Origin: Mesorhizobium sp. LHD-90
GTDB taxonomy: Bacteria; Pseudomonadota; Alphaproteobacteria; Rhizobiales; Rhizobiaceae
Direction: 5' to 3'
DNA length: 64,000 bases
NCBI RefSeq assembly: GCF_030929505.1
Contig: NZ_JAVFVV010000009.1
Coordinates: forward strand, 62,001-126,000
Shown here: positions 19,212-31,500 of the stretch, piece after piece
Layout: every line of letters starts with the position of its first letter
How positions within the stretch are numbered: position 1 is the first letter of the stretch
Translations under genes and position numbers: made by a program
The notes under the pieces: model-generated
The model's database searches: none
Seen by the model: the letters and a program-made list of their open reading frames with translations, nothing else
Told to the model about the DNA's origin: nothing

Positions 19212-20115
19212 GACAAACCTGACCATCCGCCAGATGCTGTATTTCGACGCGCTGGCCCAGACATTGCATTTCGGCCGCGCCGCCGAACTTGCAGGCGTGA
19301 CGCAGCCGGCGCTGTCGGCGCAGATCGCCGAGTTGGAGGAGCGGCTGGGCTGCCGCCTGTTCGAACGCGGCGGGCGCTTGGTGCGGCTGACCGAGGAGGC
19401 GGCAGCCTTGCAGCCGCGCATCGAATCGATCCTGGCGCAGATACGCGAGGTCGAAGCCGTCGCCAGGCGCGGCCGGCGCACCATGCAGGGCCGCTTCCGG
19501 CTGGGCATGATCCCGACGGTGGCGCCTTATCTGCTGCCGCAGGTGCTGCCGGAACTCAAAGCACGCTTTCCCGAGCTCCAGTTGGAGCTGCGCGAGGCGG
19601 TGACCATGTCGCTGGTGACCGAGACCGCCGCCGGCCGCATCGACGGATTTGTCGCCGCGCTGCCGCTCGATCATCCGGGACTGGTGACGGAGACGCTGTT
19701 CGACGACCGCTTCTTTCTTGCGGTACCGGAGCAGGACGCGGATTTCGTCGCCCCGCCGGTGCCGCCGGAGAGTCCGGCGCTGGAGCGGCTGATGCTGCTG
19801 GAGGAAGGCCACTGCCTGCGCGACCAGGCGCTGCAAATCTGCGGCACCGTGCGGCCGACGGCTCTTTCCAGCTATGGCGCGACCAGCCTGACGACGCTGT
19901 TGCAGATGGTCGGCCACGGCCTTGGCGTCACGCTCATTCCGGAAATGGCGGCCGAATCCAGCCGCGTCATCCGCGATCTCAAGATCGTGCCTTTCGCCGA
20001 GCCGATGCCCTCGCGCGAGATCGCGCTGGCGTGGCGCCGGAACAGCCCCCGGCAGGAGGAATGCCGCGAGCTCGCCGGCATCCTGCGCGCATTGCGGGAA
20101 ACGGTGATGTCGTGA
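19210..20115 (+). CDS. oxyR: Hydrogen peroxide sensor OxyR, LysR family
   Basis: 301 residues. A LysR winged helix fills residues 1-60 (LHFGRAAELAGVTQPALSAQ). The C-terminal domain carries the OxyR redox motif GHCLRDQALQIC, with C202 and C211 at the spacing of the peroxide-sensing C199/C208 of E. coli OxyR. This makes OxyR far more likely than a general LysR regulator. ATG at 19210 is used. It is divergent from katG, its expected target, and converges with hisG with seven bases between. Confidence 0.95.
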   Translation: MTNLTIRQMLYFDALAQTLHFGRAAELAGVTQPALSAQIAELEERLGCRLFERGGRLVRLTEEAAALQPRIESILAQIREVEAVARRGRRTMQGRFRLGMIPTVAPYLLPQVLPELKARFPELQLELREAVTMSLVTETAAGRIDGFVAALPLDHPGLVTETLFDDRFFLAVPEQDADFVAPPVPPESPALERLMLLEEGHCLRDQALQICGTVRPTALSSYGATSLTTLLQMVGHGLGVTLIPEMAAESSRVIRDLKIVPFAEPMPSREIALAWRRNSPRQEECRELAGILRALRETVMS

Positions 20116-20122
20116 TCGGACC

Positions 20123-20833
20123 TCATTGCTTCGGGCCGGCGACATTTCTCACCCTCCCGGCTATCTCCGCCAGCGCGGCCTGATCCGCTGCGTCTCGCTT
20201 GCGCCGCGAGGCAACGAGGCAGGCCTCGGAGCGCAGGACTACCCCGTCGGACAGGATTTTCAGGTGGTTGGCGCGCAAGGTCGAGCCGGTCGAGGTGATG
20301 TCGACGATCACGTCGGCAGACCCGGCGGCCGGCGCGCCCTCGGTGGCGCCAAGGCTTTCGACGATGCGGTAGACCTGGATGCCGTGTTTTTGCGAGAAGA
20401 ACTGCTGGGTGACCCGCCAGTATTTGGTGGCGATCCTGAGCCGCCGGCCGTGACGCTGGCGGAAATCGGCGGCGACGTCGTCGAGATCGGCCATGGTGTC
20501 GACGTCCAGCCAGACTTCGGGCACCGCCACCACCACGTCAGCATGGCCGAAGCCGAGCCGTGCGGCGATCTCCATGCGCGCGTCCCAGTCGGCGCGGCTC
20601 TCGCGCACAAGATCCTCGCCGGTGATGCCGAGGTCGACATTGCCCTGGCCGAGTTCGCCGGCGATCTCCGAGGCTGACAGGAAAGCGATCTCGATGTCGT
20701 CGCGGCCCTCGACGCGCGCCCGGTATTTGCGCTCGTCGCCGGGCAGGCTGACGGCAAGGCCGGCGGCGGCCAGCAGTTCCAGCGCCTGCTCGCGCAGCCG
20801 GCCCTTCGAGGGGATTGCGAGGGTGAGCGTCAT
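20123..20833 (-). CDS. hisG: ATP phosphoribosyltransferase, short form
   Basis: 236 residues, the short form lacking the C-terminal regulatory domain. It begins [19 protein letters not shown] and contains [19 protein letters not shown], the PRPP-binding signature. It catalyses the first step of histidine synthesis and needs HisZ, which is encoded immediately upstream with a four-base overlap (20830-20833). Confidence 0.96.
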   Translation of the reverse strand: MTLTLAIPSKGRLREQALELLAAAGLAVSLPGDERKYRARVEGRDDIEIAFLSASEIAGELGQGNVDLGITGEDLVRESRADWDARMEIAARLGFGHADVVVAVPEVWLDVDTMADLDDVAADFRQRHGRRLRIATKYWRVTQQFFSQKHGIQVYRIVESLGATEGAPAAGSADVIVDITSTGSTLRANHLKILSDGVVLRSEACLVASRRKRDAADQAALAEIAGRVRNVAGPKQ

Positions 20834-21933
20834 GCCGAGCCCTCGCGCAGCGCCTCGATGCGGTCGAGCCAGACGGAAAAGCCAACGCCCGGGATCGGCT
20901 CGGCGGCACCGAGCAAGGTGAGCAGGCGGTCGTAGCGGCCGCCACCGGCGAGCGGCTGGGCGGCACCCGGGGCGGCGATCTCGAACACCATGCCGGTGTA
21001 GTAATCGAGCGGGCGTCCGAAGCCGGCGTCGTAGGTGACGTCGCCGATCGCTTGCGCTTCCACGGTTTTTGCGCGCGCCTTGAACAGGTCGAGCGCCGTG
21101 TCGAGGTAAAGCTCGGCCTCGTCGGCGAAACGCGCCAGCGTCTCGGTCGCTTCGGCAAGCGGCACGCGGATCGCCAAAAACGTCTTCAGCGCGGCGAAGG
21201 CCTCTTCCGACAGGCGCACCGCGCCGAGCTCAGCCTTCTCGATCAGGCGCCGCGCGATGTCGTCGGGCGTGCGGCCGGCGGACGGCGCCAGGCCGTGTTC
21301 TTCCATGGTCTGGCCGATATGGGCGGAAAGCGCTGCGCGGTCGCGCGCCGCCACCAGCCGCGCCGCCGGCTGGCCGAGGCCGCGCTTGCGCTGCGGGTTG
21401 GCCAGGTCGTCGAGCGCCGCGGCAAGCTGTTCCGGCGCGCCGAAGGCGCGCGCCAGCCGCTTCTGCCAGCCACGCGGCAGGCCGAGCGCGGCCAGCACCG
21501 CCTCGAACACCGCCTGGTCGCCCAGCGTCACGGTCTTTGGGGTTTTCGGGAGCGCCAATTCGAGCAGCGCGTGGGCGTCGGCGATCAGCCTTGCGTCGGC
21601 GAACGCGATATCCGTGTCGCCCAGATCCTCGATGCCGGCCTGGAAAAATTCCGCCCGGCCTTCGCGGCGCTGGCGGAAAACCTCGCCGAGATAGGCGTAG
21701 CGGCGCGGCGTGCCGGATTGGGTGCGGATATGGTCGAGGCAGACGGGGATGGTGAATTCCGGCCTGAGGCAAAGCTGCTCGCCGGTCTCGCTTTCGGTCA
21801 AGAAGATGCGGCGGCGCAGGTCCTCGCCGGCCATGTCGAGGAACGGATCGGCCGGCTGCAGCACCGCCACCTCGACGAGGTCGGCGCTGCGGGAGGCGAA
21901 CAGGGTTTTGATGTCGGAGGGGAGGGTGGTCAT
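20830..21933 (-). CDS. hisZ: ATP phosphoribosyltransferase regulatory subunit HisZ
   Basis: 367 residues, related to the catalytic core of histidyl-tRNA synthetase: [40 protein letters not shown] (class II motif 2) and [15 protein letters not shown]. HisZ has no synthetase activity and forms the hetero-octamer with short HisG that gives histidine feedback control. The gene follows hisS, 358 bases away across a repeat-rich spacer. Confidence 0.95.
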   Translation of the reverse strand: MTTLPSDIKTLFASRSADLVEVAVLQPADPFLDMAGEDLRRRIFLTESETGEQLCLRPEFTIPVCLDHIRTQSGTPRRYAYLGEVFRQRREGRAEFFQAGIEDLGDTDIAFADARLIADAHALLELALPKTPKTVTLGDQAVFEAVLAALGLPRGWQKRLARAFGAPEQLAAALDDLANPQRKRGLGQPAARLVAARDRAALSAHIGQTMEEHGLAPSAGRTPDDIARRLIEKAELGAVRLSEEAFAALKTFLAIRVPLAEATETLARFADEAELYLDTALDLFKARAKTVEAQAIGDVTYDAGFGRPLDYYTGMVFEIAAPGAAQPLAGGGRYDRLLTLLGAAEPIPGVGFSVWLDRIEALREGSA

Positions 21934-21943
21934 GGCGCCGACG

Positions 21944-22291
21944 TCCTCTCCCCCCTTGAGGGGGAGATGGCCGCGAAGCGGCCAGAGGGGGGCAAAGCGG
22001 CAGCGAGCCGACCTGATCTTGCGGTGTCAAAAAAGGTGTCGAGCACTGCCGAGGCGACCCCACCCGCCGCCTTCGGCGGCACCCTCCCCTCAAGGGGGAG
22101 GGGAGGCGTTGGCGCTCTACGTTGCCCCCCTCTGTCCTGCCGGACATCTCCCCCACAAGGGGGGAGATCGGCGGCTTCGGCTCTGCCGCTCTTCCTGCAA
22201 CGTTGACGATTGGCGAAGGCAAGGCTGCCGGCCAATCTCCCCCCTTGTGGGGGAGATGTCCGGCAGGACAGAGGGGGGCAACGTACGGCGC
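21944..22291. repeat. Cluster of palindromic repeats between hisS and hisZ
   Basis: The whole 358-base spacer is made of GC-rich inverted units: CTCCCCCCTTGAGGGGGAG near 21947, CACCCTCCCCTCAAGGGGG near 22080, and a 49-base perfect inverted repeat (listed separately). No gene is seen. hisS and hisZ are on the same strand, so the transcript would carry these hairpins. Confidence 0.8.
22120..22283. repeat. Perfect 49-base inverted repeat with 66-base loop
   Basis: The left arm (22120-22168) is the exact reverse complement of the right arm (22235-22283). Each arm starts or ends with CGTTGCCCCCCTCTGTCCTG and contains a smaller palindrome built on CTCCCCCACAAGGGGGGAG. It resembles a miniature transposable unit or two copies of one repeat inserted head to head. 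Confidence 0.9.
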
Positions 22292-23899
22292 TCACCCTTG
22301 CGTCCTGTCTTTCGCCTGCGCATCGAGCACTTTTCGCACCGCCTCGACCAGTTCGGCCTCCGGCACCGAAAACTGCGCCGGGCGGCCCTCGCGCCAGGCG
22401 GCGTTGTCGGTGATCTCCTTCGACAATTGCTCGCCGAGCGCCATGTCCTTGATCTGCACTTCGCCTTTTGCCCGCTCGTCGCCGCCCTGGATGACGACGC
22501 AGGGCGCGCCGCGCCGGTCGGCGTATTTCATCTGCGGCTTCATGCCTGAGCCGCCGAGATACATTTCGGCGCGGATGCCGGCCTGGCGCAGCGAGGCCAC
22601 CATCTTCTGGTAGCGGCCGAGGCTTGTTGTGTCGCGATCCATGACCAGCACGACGACCGGGCCGACGACGTTGGACGTGTCGAGCTTGCCGAGATTCTTC
22701 AGCGCCGTCATCAGGCGGGAAACGCCGATGGAGAAACCGGTGGCCGGCACCGGCTCGCCGCGGAAACGCGACACCAGGCCGTCATAACGCCCGCCGCCGC
22801 CGACCGAGCCGAAACGCACGACCTGGCCGTCCTCGTTGGGGATTTCGGCCAGCAGTTCGGCCTCGAAGACCGGGCCGGTGTAATATTCGAGGCCGCGCAC
22901 GACGGAGGGGTCGATCTGCACACGCTTCGTGCCGTAACCTGATGCCTCTAAAAGGCCTGCGATCGCCTCGAGCTCATCGGCTGCTTGTTGTCCAATCGAA
23001 TTCTGCGCTCCGCGATTGCGGATCATGTCAACCAGATCGCGGTTGTTCAACCTGAGCGTGTTAGGATCATCTCTAGGACGATCGTCGAGTACGATGTCAT
23101 CTTCGAGCGCCGGGGTTTTGGACTTCGTAAAACGAGCACCCGTCGCAAAGAAGAGAACTGTTGCTTCTATTGTTGCTATCTGCTCCTCACCCAACCCCGC
23201 GCCCTTGGTGAAATCGCCTTCGCCTTCCTTGCCGCCGTCCCAGCGGCCGGGGCCGAGCAGCAGGCGCACGCCTTCGGCGCCGAACTTGTCCAGCTTGTCG
23301 ATGGCGCGGAGCACGATGAGCCGCCGGCCGGCATTCTCCGCACCGCCGAGGCCGATCGCCTCCAGCACGCCGTCCAGCACTTTGCGGTTGTTGACGCGGA
23401 TGACATAGTCGCCGCGCGCAATGCCCAGCGCCTCCATCACGTCGGCCATCATCATCGCCATCTCGGCGTCGGCGGCCACCCCCGGCGTACCGACCGTGTC
23501 GGCGTCGAACTGCATGAACTGGCGGAACCGGCCCGGCCCCGGCTTCTCGTTGCGGAACACCCAGCCGGAGCGATACGACCGGAACGGTTTCGGCAGTTTT
23601 TCGAAATTCTCCGCCACGAAACGCGCCATCGGCGCGGTGAGGTCGTAGCGCAGCGACAGCCATTGCTCGTCGTCGTCCTGGAACGAAAAAACGCCCTCGT
23701 TGGGCCGGTCCTGGTCGGGCAGGAATTTGCCGAGCGCGTCGGTGTATTCGATCAACGGCTGGTCGAACGGCTCGAACCCGTAGAGTTCGTAGACGGCGCG
23801 GATCTTCGCCATCATCTCCTCGACGGCGCGGATGTCGTCGGGAAAGCGGTCGGCAAACCCGCGCGGCAGGCGCGCCTTCGTCTTTTCCGAGTTGGTCAT
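22292..23899 (-). CDS. hisS: Histidyl-tRNA synthetase with an atypical internal segment
   Basis: 535 residues. Class II motifs are present: motif 2 in [35 protein letters not shown] (histidine site) and [19 protein letters not shown] (motif 3). The ATG at 23899 gives the expected rhizobial N-terminus. Residues about 241-320 (bases 22940-23179) differ from what I expect for the family: a longer stretch, [20 protein letters not shown] onward, rich in Asp, Asn and Arg, with lower G+C and mixed codon use unlike the rest of the gene. The flanks are normal and the frame is intact, so the enzyme is probably active. It heads the hisS-hisZ-hisG unit. Confidence 0.93.
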   Translation of the reverse strand: MTNSEKTKARLPRGFADRFPDDIRAVEEMMAKIRAVYELYGFEPFDQPLIEYTDALGKFLPDQDRPNEGVFSFQDDDEQWLSLRYDLTAPMARFVAENFEKLPKPFRSYRSGWVFRNEKPGPGRFRQFMQFDADTVGTPGVAADAEMAMMMADVMEALGIARGDYVIRVNNRKVLDGVLEAIGLGGAENAGRRLIVLRAIDKLDKFGAEGVRLLLGPGRWDGGKEGEGDFTKGAGLGEEQIATIEATVLFFATGARFTKSKTPALEDDIVLDDRPRDDPNTLRLNNRDLVDMIRNRGAQNSIGQQAADELEAIAGLLEASGYGTKRVQIDPSVVRGLEYYTGPVFEAELLAEIPNEDGQVVRFGSVGGGGRYDGLVSRFRGEPVPATGFSIGVSRLMTALKNLGKLDTSNVVGPVVVLVMDRDTTSLGRYQKMVASLRQAGIRAEMYLGGSGMKPQMKYADRRGAPCVVIQGGDERAKGEVQIKDMALGEQLSKEITDNAAWREGRPAQFSVPEAELVEAVRKVLDAQAKDRTQG

Positions 23900-23991
23900 G
23901 GCAGTTTTCGCTTCGTCTTTTCGGGGTCTTTGCGGCGCCGCCGTCCTAGCGGATGGCGCCGGGTGCGGCAAGGGTTTGGGGCTGCGCGTTT

Positions 23992-24218
23992 TCCCTCCCC
24001 CTTGAGGGGAGGGTCCGGCCGAAGGCCGGGGGAGGGGTACGTGCGGAAGTGCTCCGACGCAAGGCGACGTTGGCGTTTGGCCGCGGCGACCCCTCCCGGC
24101 CGCTTCGCGGGTCAGCCCTCCGCTAGGGCTCCGGGCGTTCGTCATTCGAAAAGCCAAATCGTTGGCTTTTCGTCCGCTTCGCGGACCATTCCTCACCCCC
24201 TCAAGGGGGAGGGGAGGT
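23992..24218. repeat. Palindromic repeat cluster upstream of hisS
   Basis: Contains CCTCCCCCTTGAGGGGAGG at the left end, CCCCCTCAAGGGGGAGGGG at the right end, and between them a perfect 11-base hairpin CGAAAAGCCAA-atcg-TTGGCTTTTCG (24147-24172). This belongs to the same repeat family as 11150-11316 and 21944-22283. It fills most of the roughly 500 bases between hisS and the next gene and must separate or include the hisS promoter. Confidence 0.75.
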
Positions 24219-24405
24219 CGGCATTTTGCCCGTTAACCATTGCGGCGGGTCATGCCGCGATCATTCCGCCCGGCCGCCACAAACCGGCCCTTATTTCGCG
24301 CCCATCCGAAACTATGTCGAAACATGGGCGAGGGTTGTGCGGCATGAGCCGGATACCGGCGCCTGTCAGAAACCGGCGCAATCGCACAACCCGAAAGCCA
24401 AGACC

Positions 24406-24630
24406 ATGACCGCCCTCGTCAAAAACACCCCGGCGCCGTCGAGCCTCGCGGCTTCGGCAGGGCGCGCGCGCAGGGTGGCCGACAGGCACGGCGGCTTCGA
24501 CATCGGCGGCGAGGGCGGCAATCTTGGCGGCGCCGCGCTGACCGTGCTGCTGGTGCTCTATCCGGCGGTGGCGTCGGTTGCCGTCGTGCTGGCGGCGTTT
24601 ATGCTGTCGGGCGCCGCCCCCAGCGTCTGA
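24406..24630 (+). CDS. Possible small membrane protein, 74 residues
   Basis: MTALVKNTPAPSSLAASAGR leads into a hydrophobic C-terminal half (GAALTVLLVLYPAVASVAVV, then LAAFMLSG) that would cross the membrane once. Nothing in the sequence identifies a family, and no strong ribosome site is visible before the ATG. It may be real because the hydrophobic segment is coherent and ends with a stop in an otherwise empty gap. Confidence 0.4.
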   Translation: MTALVKNTPAPSSLAASAGRARRVADRHGGFDIGGEGGNLGGAALTVLLVLYPAVASVAVVLAAFMLSGAAPSV

Positions 24631-24763
24631 CCGGCGGTTTCCGCCGCATTCCCGTCCGGATGGCTTTGCTGCCCGTGGCCCGTTGCCTTTTCTGCCCGCC
24701 GCCGACAAGAGTTGCGCCGGACAAGAGTCCGATTCACGACAACGGCGCTAGAGGGGCGGCGGT

Positions 24764-25393
24764 ATGATCGAGACGATCGCGGGCAAAAAAATCCTGTTCG
24801 CCATGGCGGCGGACGCCGAATACGGGCCGCATCTCAAGCGGCTGTTCAAGCCGCTGATGACCGGCGTCGGCCCGGTGGAGGCGGCACTTGCCATGGGCGT
24901 GGCGCTGGCCAGACTGGAGGCGCAAAAATCGCTGCCTGATCTCGTCGTTTCGCTGGGATCGGCCGGCAGCCGCTCGCTGGAGCAGACCGAAATCTACCAG
25001 GCGGTCTCCGTGACCTATCGCGACATGGATGCCTCGCCGCTGGGGTTCGAGAAAGGCACGACGCCGTTTCTCGACCTGCCGGCGACGGTTCCGCTGCCGC
25101 ACAGGATCCCCGGCATCCGCGAGGCGACGCTGTCGACCGGCGGCATGATCATCTCCGGCGCGGCCTATGACACGGTCGCCGAGGACATGGTGGAGATGGA
25201 GACCTTTGCCGTGCTGCGCGCCTGCCAGATGTTTTGCCTGCCGCTGGTGGCGCTGCGCGGCATTTCCGACGGCAAGGCGGAGCTTCGCCATGTCGGCGAC
25301 TGGACCGAATATCTGCATGTCATCGACGAGAAGCTTGCTGAAGCGGTGGGCCTGCTGGAGCGGGCGATCATGGACGGCACGGTCAGGCTCTGA
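24764..25393 (+). CDS. 5'-methylthioadenosine/S-adenosylhomocysteine nucleosidase-like phosphorylase
   Basis: 209 residues with the purine nucleosidase (PNP/UDP) fold. The start is KILFAMAADAEYGPHLK, with a glycine-rich MTGVGPVEAALAMG, VVSLGSAGS, then VEMETFAVLRAC (nucleoside-binding Met-Glu) and ALRGISDG (catalytic Asp). It recycles methylthioadenosine or S-adenosylhomocysteine. This is the rhizobial variant, not the E. coli-like one, so I leave the symbol blank. Confidence 0.88.
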   Translation: MIETIAGKKILFAMAADAEYGPHLKRLFKPLMTGVGPVEAALAMGVALARLEAQKSLPDLVVSLGSAGSRSLEQTEIYQAVSVTYRDMDASPLGFEKGTTPFLDLPATVPLPHRIPGIREATLSTGGMIISGAAYDTVAEDMVEMETFAVLRACQMFCLPLVALRGISDGKAELRHVGDWTEYLHVIDEKLAEAVGLLERAIMDGTVRL

Positions 25394-25530
25394 AAGCCGG
25401 CGAACCTGCGGGCGCGCGATCCGAACCGTTGAATCAGTTTGTGAAGGCGATCAACCGGTTTGGGAAGAGGTTGAATCGGTCTGTTCGCCGCCGTCGCCAA
25501 CCCATTGCGCCGACTCGACTTCTTCTCTAA

Positions 25531-27093
<1,563 letters not shown>

Positions 27094-27222
27094 GGGTACA
27101 AACGGCGGCAATAGCGCGTGAGTCCGGTGGGCTTTCTCCTTTGTCCCACGTCGACGCTCCCAGGCCCTTGCATACGCGCCTCCAAGCCGGTCGACCTGAC
27201 GGAAACGTGCCGAGCACCGGGG

Positions 27223-28518
27223 TTATCGATCGTCGAGATCCTGCAACAACGAGACGGCCAGAGCCTCCTCGGCGATGGCCACGCGATGCTCGATCATGGC
27301 CAGCGTCAGCGCTCCGTCCCATGATGCTTCGACCGGGTTCCCTGCGAGCGCGCGGGCCGGGCTCGGCGCCGTCCGCGCAGCGGCAAGATAGTCGACGGCG
27401 CCGAAGCGCCACGGCTGCGCGCCATGTTCGCGCATGACGTGATTGCCGATACGCAGTCCGGGCCAGTCGAAATCGCCGTGATAACGAAGCCGCGCGTCCG
27501 CCTGTGCAAGCTGCGACAGGAGACACCGTTGCGCGGCGGCGGGCATGCCATCGGTGCAGACCAACGGGGCGCAGCCGGCGCCCCACCGGTCCGCTGCGAT
27601 GGCGAGCAGATTGGGATTTTCGCACACATAAACGTCGCGGCCTGCCGCATCCCATCGCGGCGGCGAGCGCAGTAGCGATCGCAACGACGCATAGGCGGGT
27701 TCGCCCGCGGGCCAGCGACCGCCTTCGGCCCCGCTTGTCGGCAGGTTCAGGAACAGGGCCGGGCGCGCCAGCTCGTTGACCAGGACGCCTGCTCTGGCCC
27801 ACGTATCGCGCGCCCGCTCGGCGCTGCCAGCCGGTTCAGGATCGACGCCGTCTCCGGATTCCCGCACTGTACCACCATCGTCGTCGATGACGGGCGCGGC
27901 GTCGTCAACCGCAGTGGTCCGGCGCCACACCGCCAGCACGAGCGCCGCGACCCTTCGGCCATTGTCGAGCGCGTGGGCATCGCCCAGCACGTCTGCGGCC
28001 AGTTGCGAACGCGTGATGCCGTTTGCCGGCAGGTGCCGCAGCACATCTTCGGCTTGCCGGCAGAGCCGCGCCGCCTCCGCCGGCTCCTGCCGGGCGAGCC
28101 GCTTGAGCAGGCCGACACCCGACGGCGTCCCAAGCAGGCCGGCCAATGCGGGGTGGCCGCACCTGTCGATGACGCCCGACCACAGCGTTTGCAGCCGCAG
28201 GCGCGCCCTGGCCAGGTGAGGGATGGGACCGTCGAGCTTCTCCAGGGCCTCGCGCAGGGACGTGGCGAGCCCGGCGCGCCGCAGGTCGGCGTCGATGCGG
28301 CTGATGTCGATCCGCAAGGATCGGGAACGCCGCTGCGGGCGGCCGAGCAGCGAGGCGAGTGCTGCATGTTCCTCCGCGCTGAGTTCGCCGATACGAATGG
28401 TTTCGACGGCCTCGTCGAGCGGCGCGCGCTCGAAACGCTGGCGCAGCCGCTTGCGCAGCGCGGCGAGATGCTCGCCGCCGAGCAGGCGTTGCAGTCGCGG
28501 ATCGGCCTGCTCGTTCAT
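27223..28518 (-). CDS. jetD: Wadjet JetD: TOPRIM-type nuclease (TIGR02679 family)
   Basis: 431 residues, last gene of the jetABCD operon. The C-terminal third has the TOPRIM-like catalytic residues: Glu300 in VYVCENPNLLAIAAD, and Asp349 and Asp351 in RYHGDFDWPGLRIGNH. This agrees with the nuclease that cuts circular DNA once the Jet complex has extruded it. The start ATG at 28518 overlaps the jetC stop (ATGA, 28515-28518). The gene converges with guaA, 129 bases away. Confidence 0.92.
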   Translation of the reverse strand: MNEQADPRLQRLLGGEHLAALRKRLRQRFERAPLDEAVETIRIGELSAEEHAALASLLGRPQRRSRSLRIDISRIDADLRRAGLATSLREALEKLDGPIPHLARARLRLQTLWSGVIDRCGHPALAGLLGTPSGVGLLKRLARQEPAEAARLCRQAEDVLRHLPANGITRSQLAADVLGDAHALDNGRRVAALVLAVWRRTTAVDDAAPVIDDDGGTVRESGDGVDPEPAGSAERARDTWARAGVLVNELARPALFLNLPTSGAEGGRWPAGEPAYASLRSLLRSPPRWDAAGRDVYVCENPNLLAIAADRWGAGCAPLVCTDGMPAAAQRCLLSQLAQADARLRYHGDFDWPGLRIGNHVMREHGAQPWRFGAVDYLAAARTAPSPARALAGNPVEASWDGALTLAMIEHRVAIAEEALAVSLLQDLDDR

Positions 28519-31500
28519 GCCGGCGCAAATCGGCGATCGGGATCGGCCTCGGACGTCTTTTCCCGGCCGTCCCAGCTCCACCGCGACACGAACACGGCAT
28601 CGATGCCTTCACGCCGCTGCAACTGGCAGATGGCGACGCCCGGCAGTTCGGCGTAGCAGGCCCACTCGCGCTCGCTGGTGATGACGAAGTCCAGGTCGAA
28701 CTCGCGGATCAGCCCCATGCAATGCGCGCGCGCCGTGTCGTCGATGCCGGCGAAGGCTTCGTCGAGCAGCATCAGCCGCGGCGCGAGCGCATAGCTGCCC
28801 TGGCTGTAGAAACTGGCGACCGCGGCGAACAGCGGCACCGTCAGGCCGAGCGCCCGCTCGCCGCTCGACGCCGGGCCGGAAAGCTTGCGCCATTGGCCAT
28901 CCTGCCAGCGCTCGACGCGAAAACGGTGCCAGTGGCGATAGTCCAGGGCGCGGGCGAGTTGGTCGAGCAGGGTGCCGCTGTCCGTGCCGCTGCTGGAATC
29001 GGCGCGCTCCCGCTCGGCCGAGATGCGCTGCTGCAGCATGGCTCCGACGACGCGCCGGTCCTCCGCCGACCAGAGATCCGAACTGGTGTTGAGCAGGCGC
29101 TTGCGCGCCACGTCGAGACCCACCGGCGCGCCTTCCTCCTCGGACAGTGGCTGCCAAAGCAGCCGATAGCGCACGCCGGTCGAGGTCGGGCGCTTGTGCA
29201 GCTCCCTGTTGATGGCGTCGACCTGCCGTTCGGCGGCCTGCAGCAGACGCTGGATTTCAGCGGCGATCTCGGCCTGCAGATGGTTCTCCAGAACGGTCCG
29301 CTCGTTGGCGGTCAGCAGTTCGCTGCGTTGAGATATCTCTTCGGCGAGCCGCCCGGCGAGGCGGTCCGGCCGCTCGCGCCGGTTCTGGTAGATGATGTCG
29401 ACGCTGAACCCCCAATCGCTGGGGTCAGCCTGGGCCTGGTGGCCCAGCGCGCCGAGCGCGCGCTGCAGCTCGGTCAGTTCCTCGGCGATCTGCCGCTGCA
29501 CGCGTGCCCATGTGTCGTCGTCGTCCTTGAGGCTCGACAGTTCCTGCTCCGCCCGCCGGGCCAGCGTCAGCGCCGGATCAATCGTCCATTGGCCATCCAT
29601 GTCCGGCAGTTCGACACGCGGCAGCGCCGCCGACAGCAGGCCGGTTCCGGCAAACTGCTGCAATTTGGAGATCGCCTGGGCGCGCGCCTCGCCGCGCTCC
29701 TGCAAGACGCTGGTCGCGGTCTCGGCCTGCTGGTTCGCCACCGCCCGCGCCTCGCCCGCCTTGCGCAGGGCGTCACCGGCGAGCTTCAGCGCGACGTCGC
29801 CGGCTTCGACCGCGACACGTGCTTCGGCGAGCTGCCGCTGCAACGCCTCAACCTTGGCGCCGACCATGTCGCGCAGCACTTCGAGCCGGGCAAGGGCCTC
29901 TTCCGCTTCGACGCGGGCCGCCGCGGACTCCTGCTCGCGCTGCTGAAGGTCGCTCCGCGCCTCGGTCTCCCTGGCAAGCTGGCGCTGCCATTCGGGCAGC
30001 GCCAGGCGCAGCTCGTGGGCGGATTGCCCGAGCCGGACCTGCGTGTCGCGATAATGATCCAGTTCCGTTTCGACGGCGGGCAGCGCCTCGGGCGTTTCGG
30101 GTAGCCGCAGGTCGGCCGCATCCGCGGCACACTGCTCTCGCACGGCCTTGAGCGCCTGTTCGGCCTCGCGGCACCTTATATCCGCTTCGGCCAGCCTTTC
30201 ACTGGCGAGACGCGCCGCGCGGGCACTGGCGGCAGCGGCTAGATGCGCGTCGCGGAGAGCCTCGTCGGCGGGCGCCTTGCGCCATTCTTCGTCGGCCTGC
30301 CCGCGATCCAGCGCGAGTTGCGTCGCCATCTCCTGCACGGCGGCCAATTCGCCGGAAAGCTGCGCCAGGCGATCGGCGATCTCGGCCAACCGCCGTGTGC
30401 GGGCGGCCTCGCGGGCGGCGTGGCCGATATAGACCGCCGCCGGCTTGCCCCAGGCGCCGGTGAGCGCGCCGAGACGAAAGCGGCCGTCAACGGCGATCCA
30501 GGCCTCGGTGTCGACCGGGTCGTCATCCGCGCAGGCGATGCCGGACAGCACGCGCGCGACGATATCGGCCGATACGGTGCAGCCGGCCGGCACGGTGACT
30601 TCCAGAAACTTGGCAAGCGATGGAGAAGAGTTTTGCCGTGCCAGCGCCTGCGTGTCGTAGAGCGGCGCGCCATCGTCGCCGGCCTGAAGTCGCCCGTCCG
30701 GCGAGATCCAGGCATCGAGCAGCCCGGCGGCTTCAAGGGCGGCTTCGAGGCCGGCGCGCTGCGGGGCGGCCACCGCGTCGCGAAAATCCACCACTTGCCA
30801 GAATGGAGCGCCCTGACGCGCGTCCCGGACGGAGGCGTCGCGCGTGTAGGGCAGGGGCGGCGCGATGTCGTCGCCGGCCTCCAGGCGCCGACGTTCGTCT
30901 TCGAGGCTCCCGCGTTCCGTCTCCAGCGCCTGCCGTTGAGTGTCGAGCGCCGCGCGACGCTGGGTCAGCGCGAAGCTGGCCGTTTCATGCGCCGATTGAA
31001 GCAGACGCCGGGCAGGATTGTCGCCTTGCAGCGCCGCCGCCCACTCCGCCAGGGCTGTCAGGGCCGCGAACCTGGAGTCTGCATCGACTTGCAGTTGCTT
31101 CAGGCCGATGAAATGGCGATCCCAGCTTTCCGCCAGATCCCGGCCTTGCCGTTCGACCTCGGCATCGGCCTGCGTGCGGCGCTCGGCAACCTGTTCGGCT
31201 TCGACCTGCCGCTCGTCCCGGGTTTCGCGCCGGCGCACATAATCCGCCTCGGCTCGCGCCATTTCGCCGTGTCGGCGACGCAAAAGAGCGATCTGCTCGC
31301 GCCGGCCGGCAACGAGATTGCGAAGCTCGCCGCAGGCTCTGTCGAAGAGGTGCTGCGTCAACTCGACCAGCGCGGAAGCCTCCAATGCGGCAAGCGGACT
31401 TGCGGTGTGCTGGCCGGCGATACCTGCCGCGTCGGCATGAACGGCACTTTGCCGGCGTAGCTCGGCCAGGGCGCGTTCCGCCTGTTCGGCGCGCCGGGCG

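Noticed and set aside
22985-24409. Open frame of 474 codons on the plus strand antisense to hisS
   Set aside because: The first part is antisense to hisS, which has all class II synthetase motifs, and the rest crosses the intergenic repeats.
27094-27222. Hidden tRNA or terminator between guaA and jetD
   Set aside because: No cloverleaf-like sequence and only a five-base stem (GTGGG/CCCAC) without a T-tract was found.
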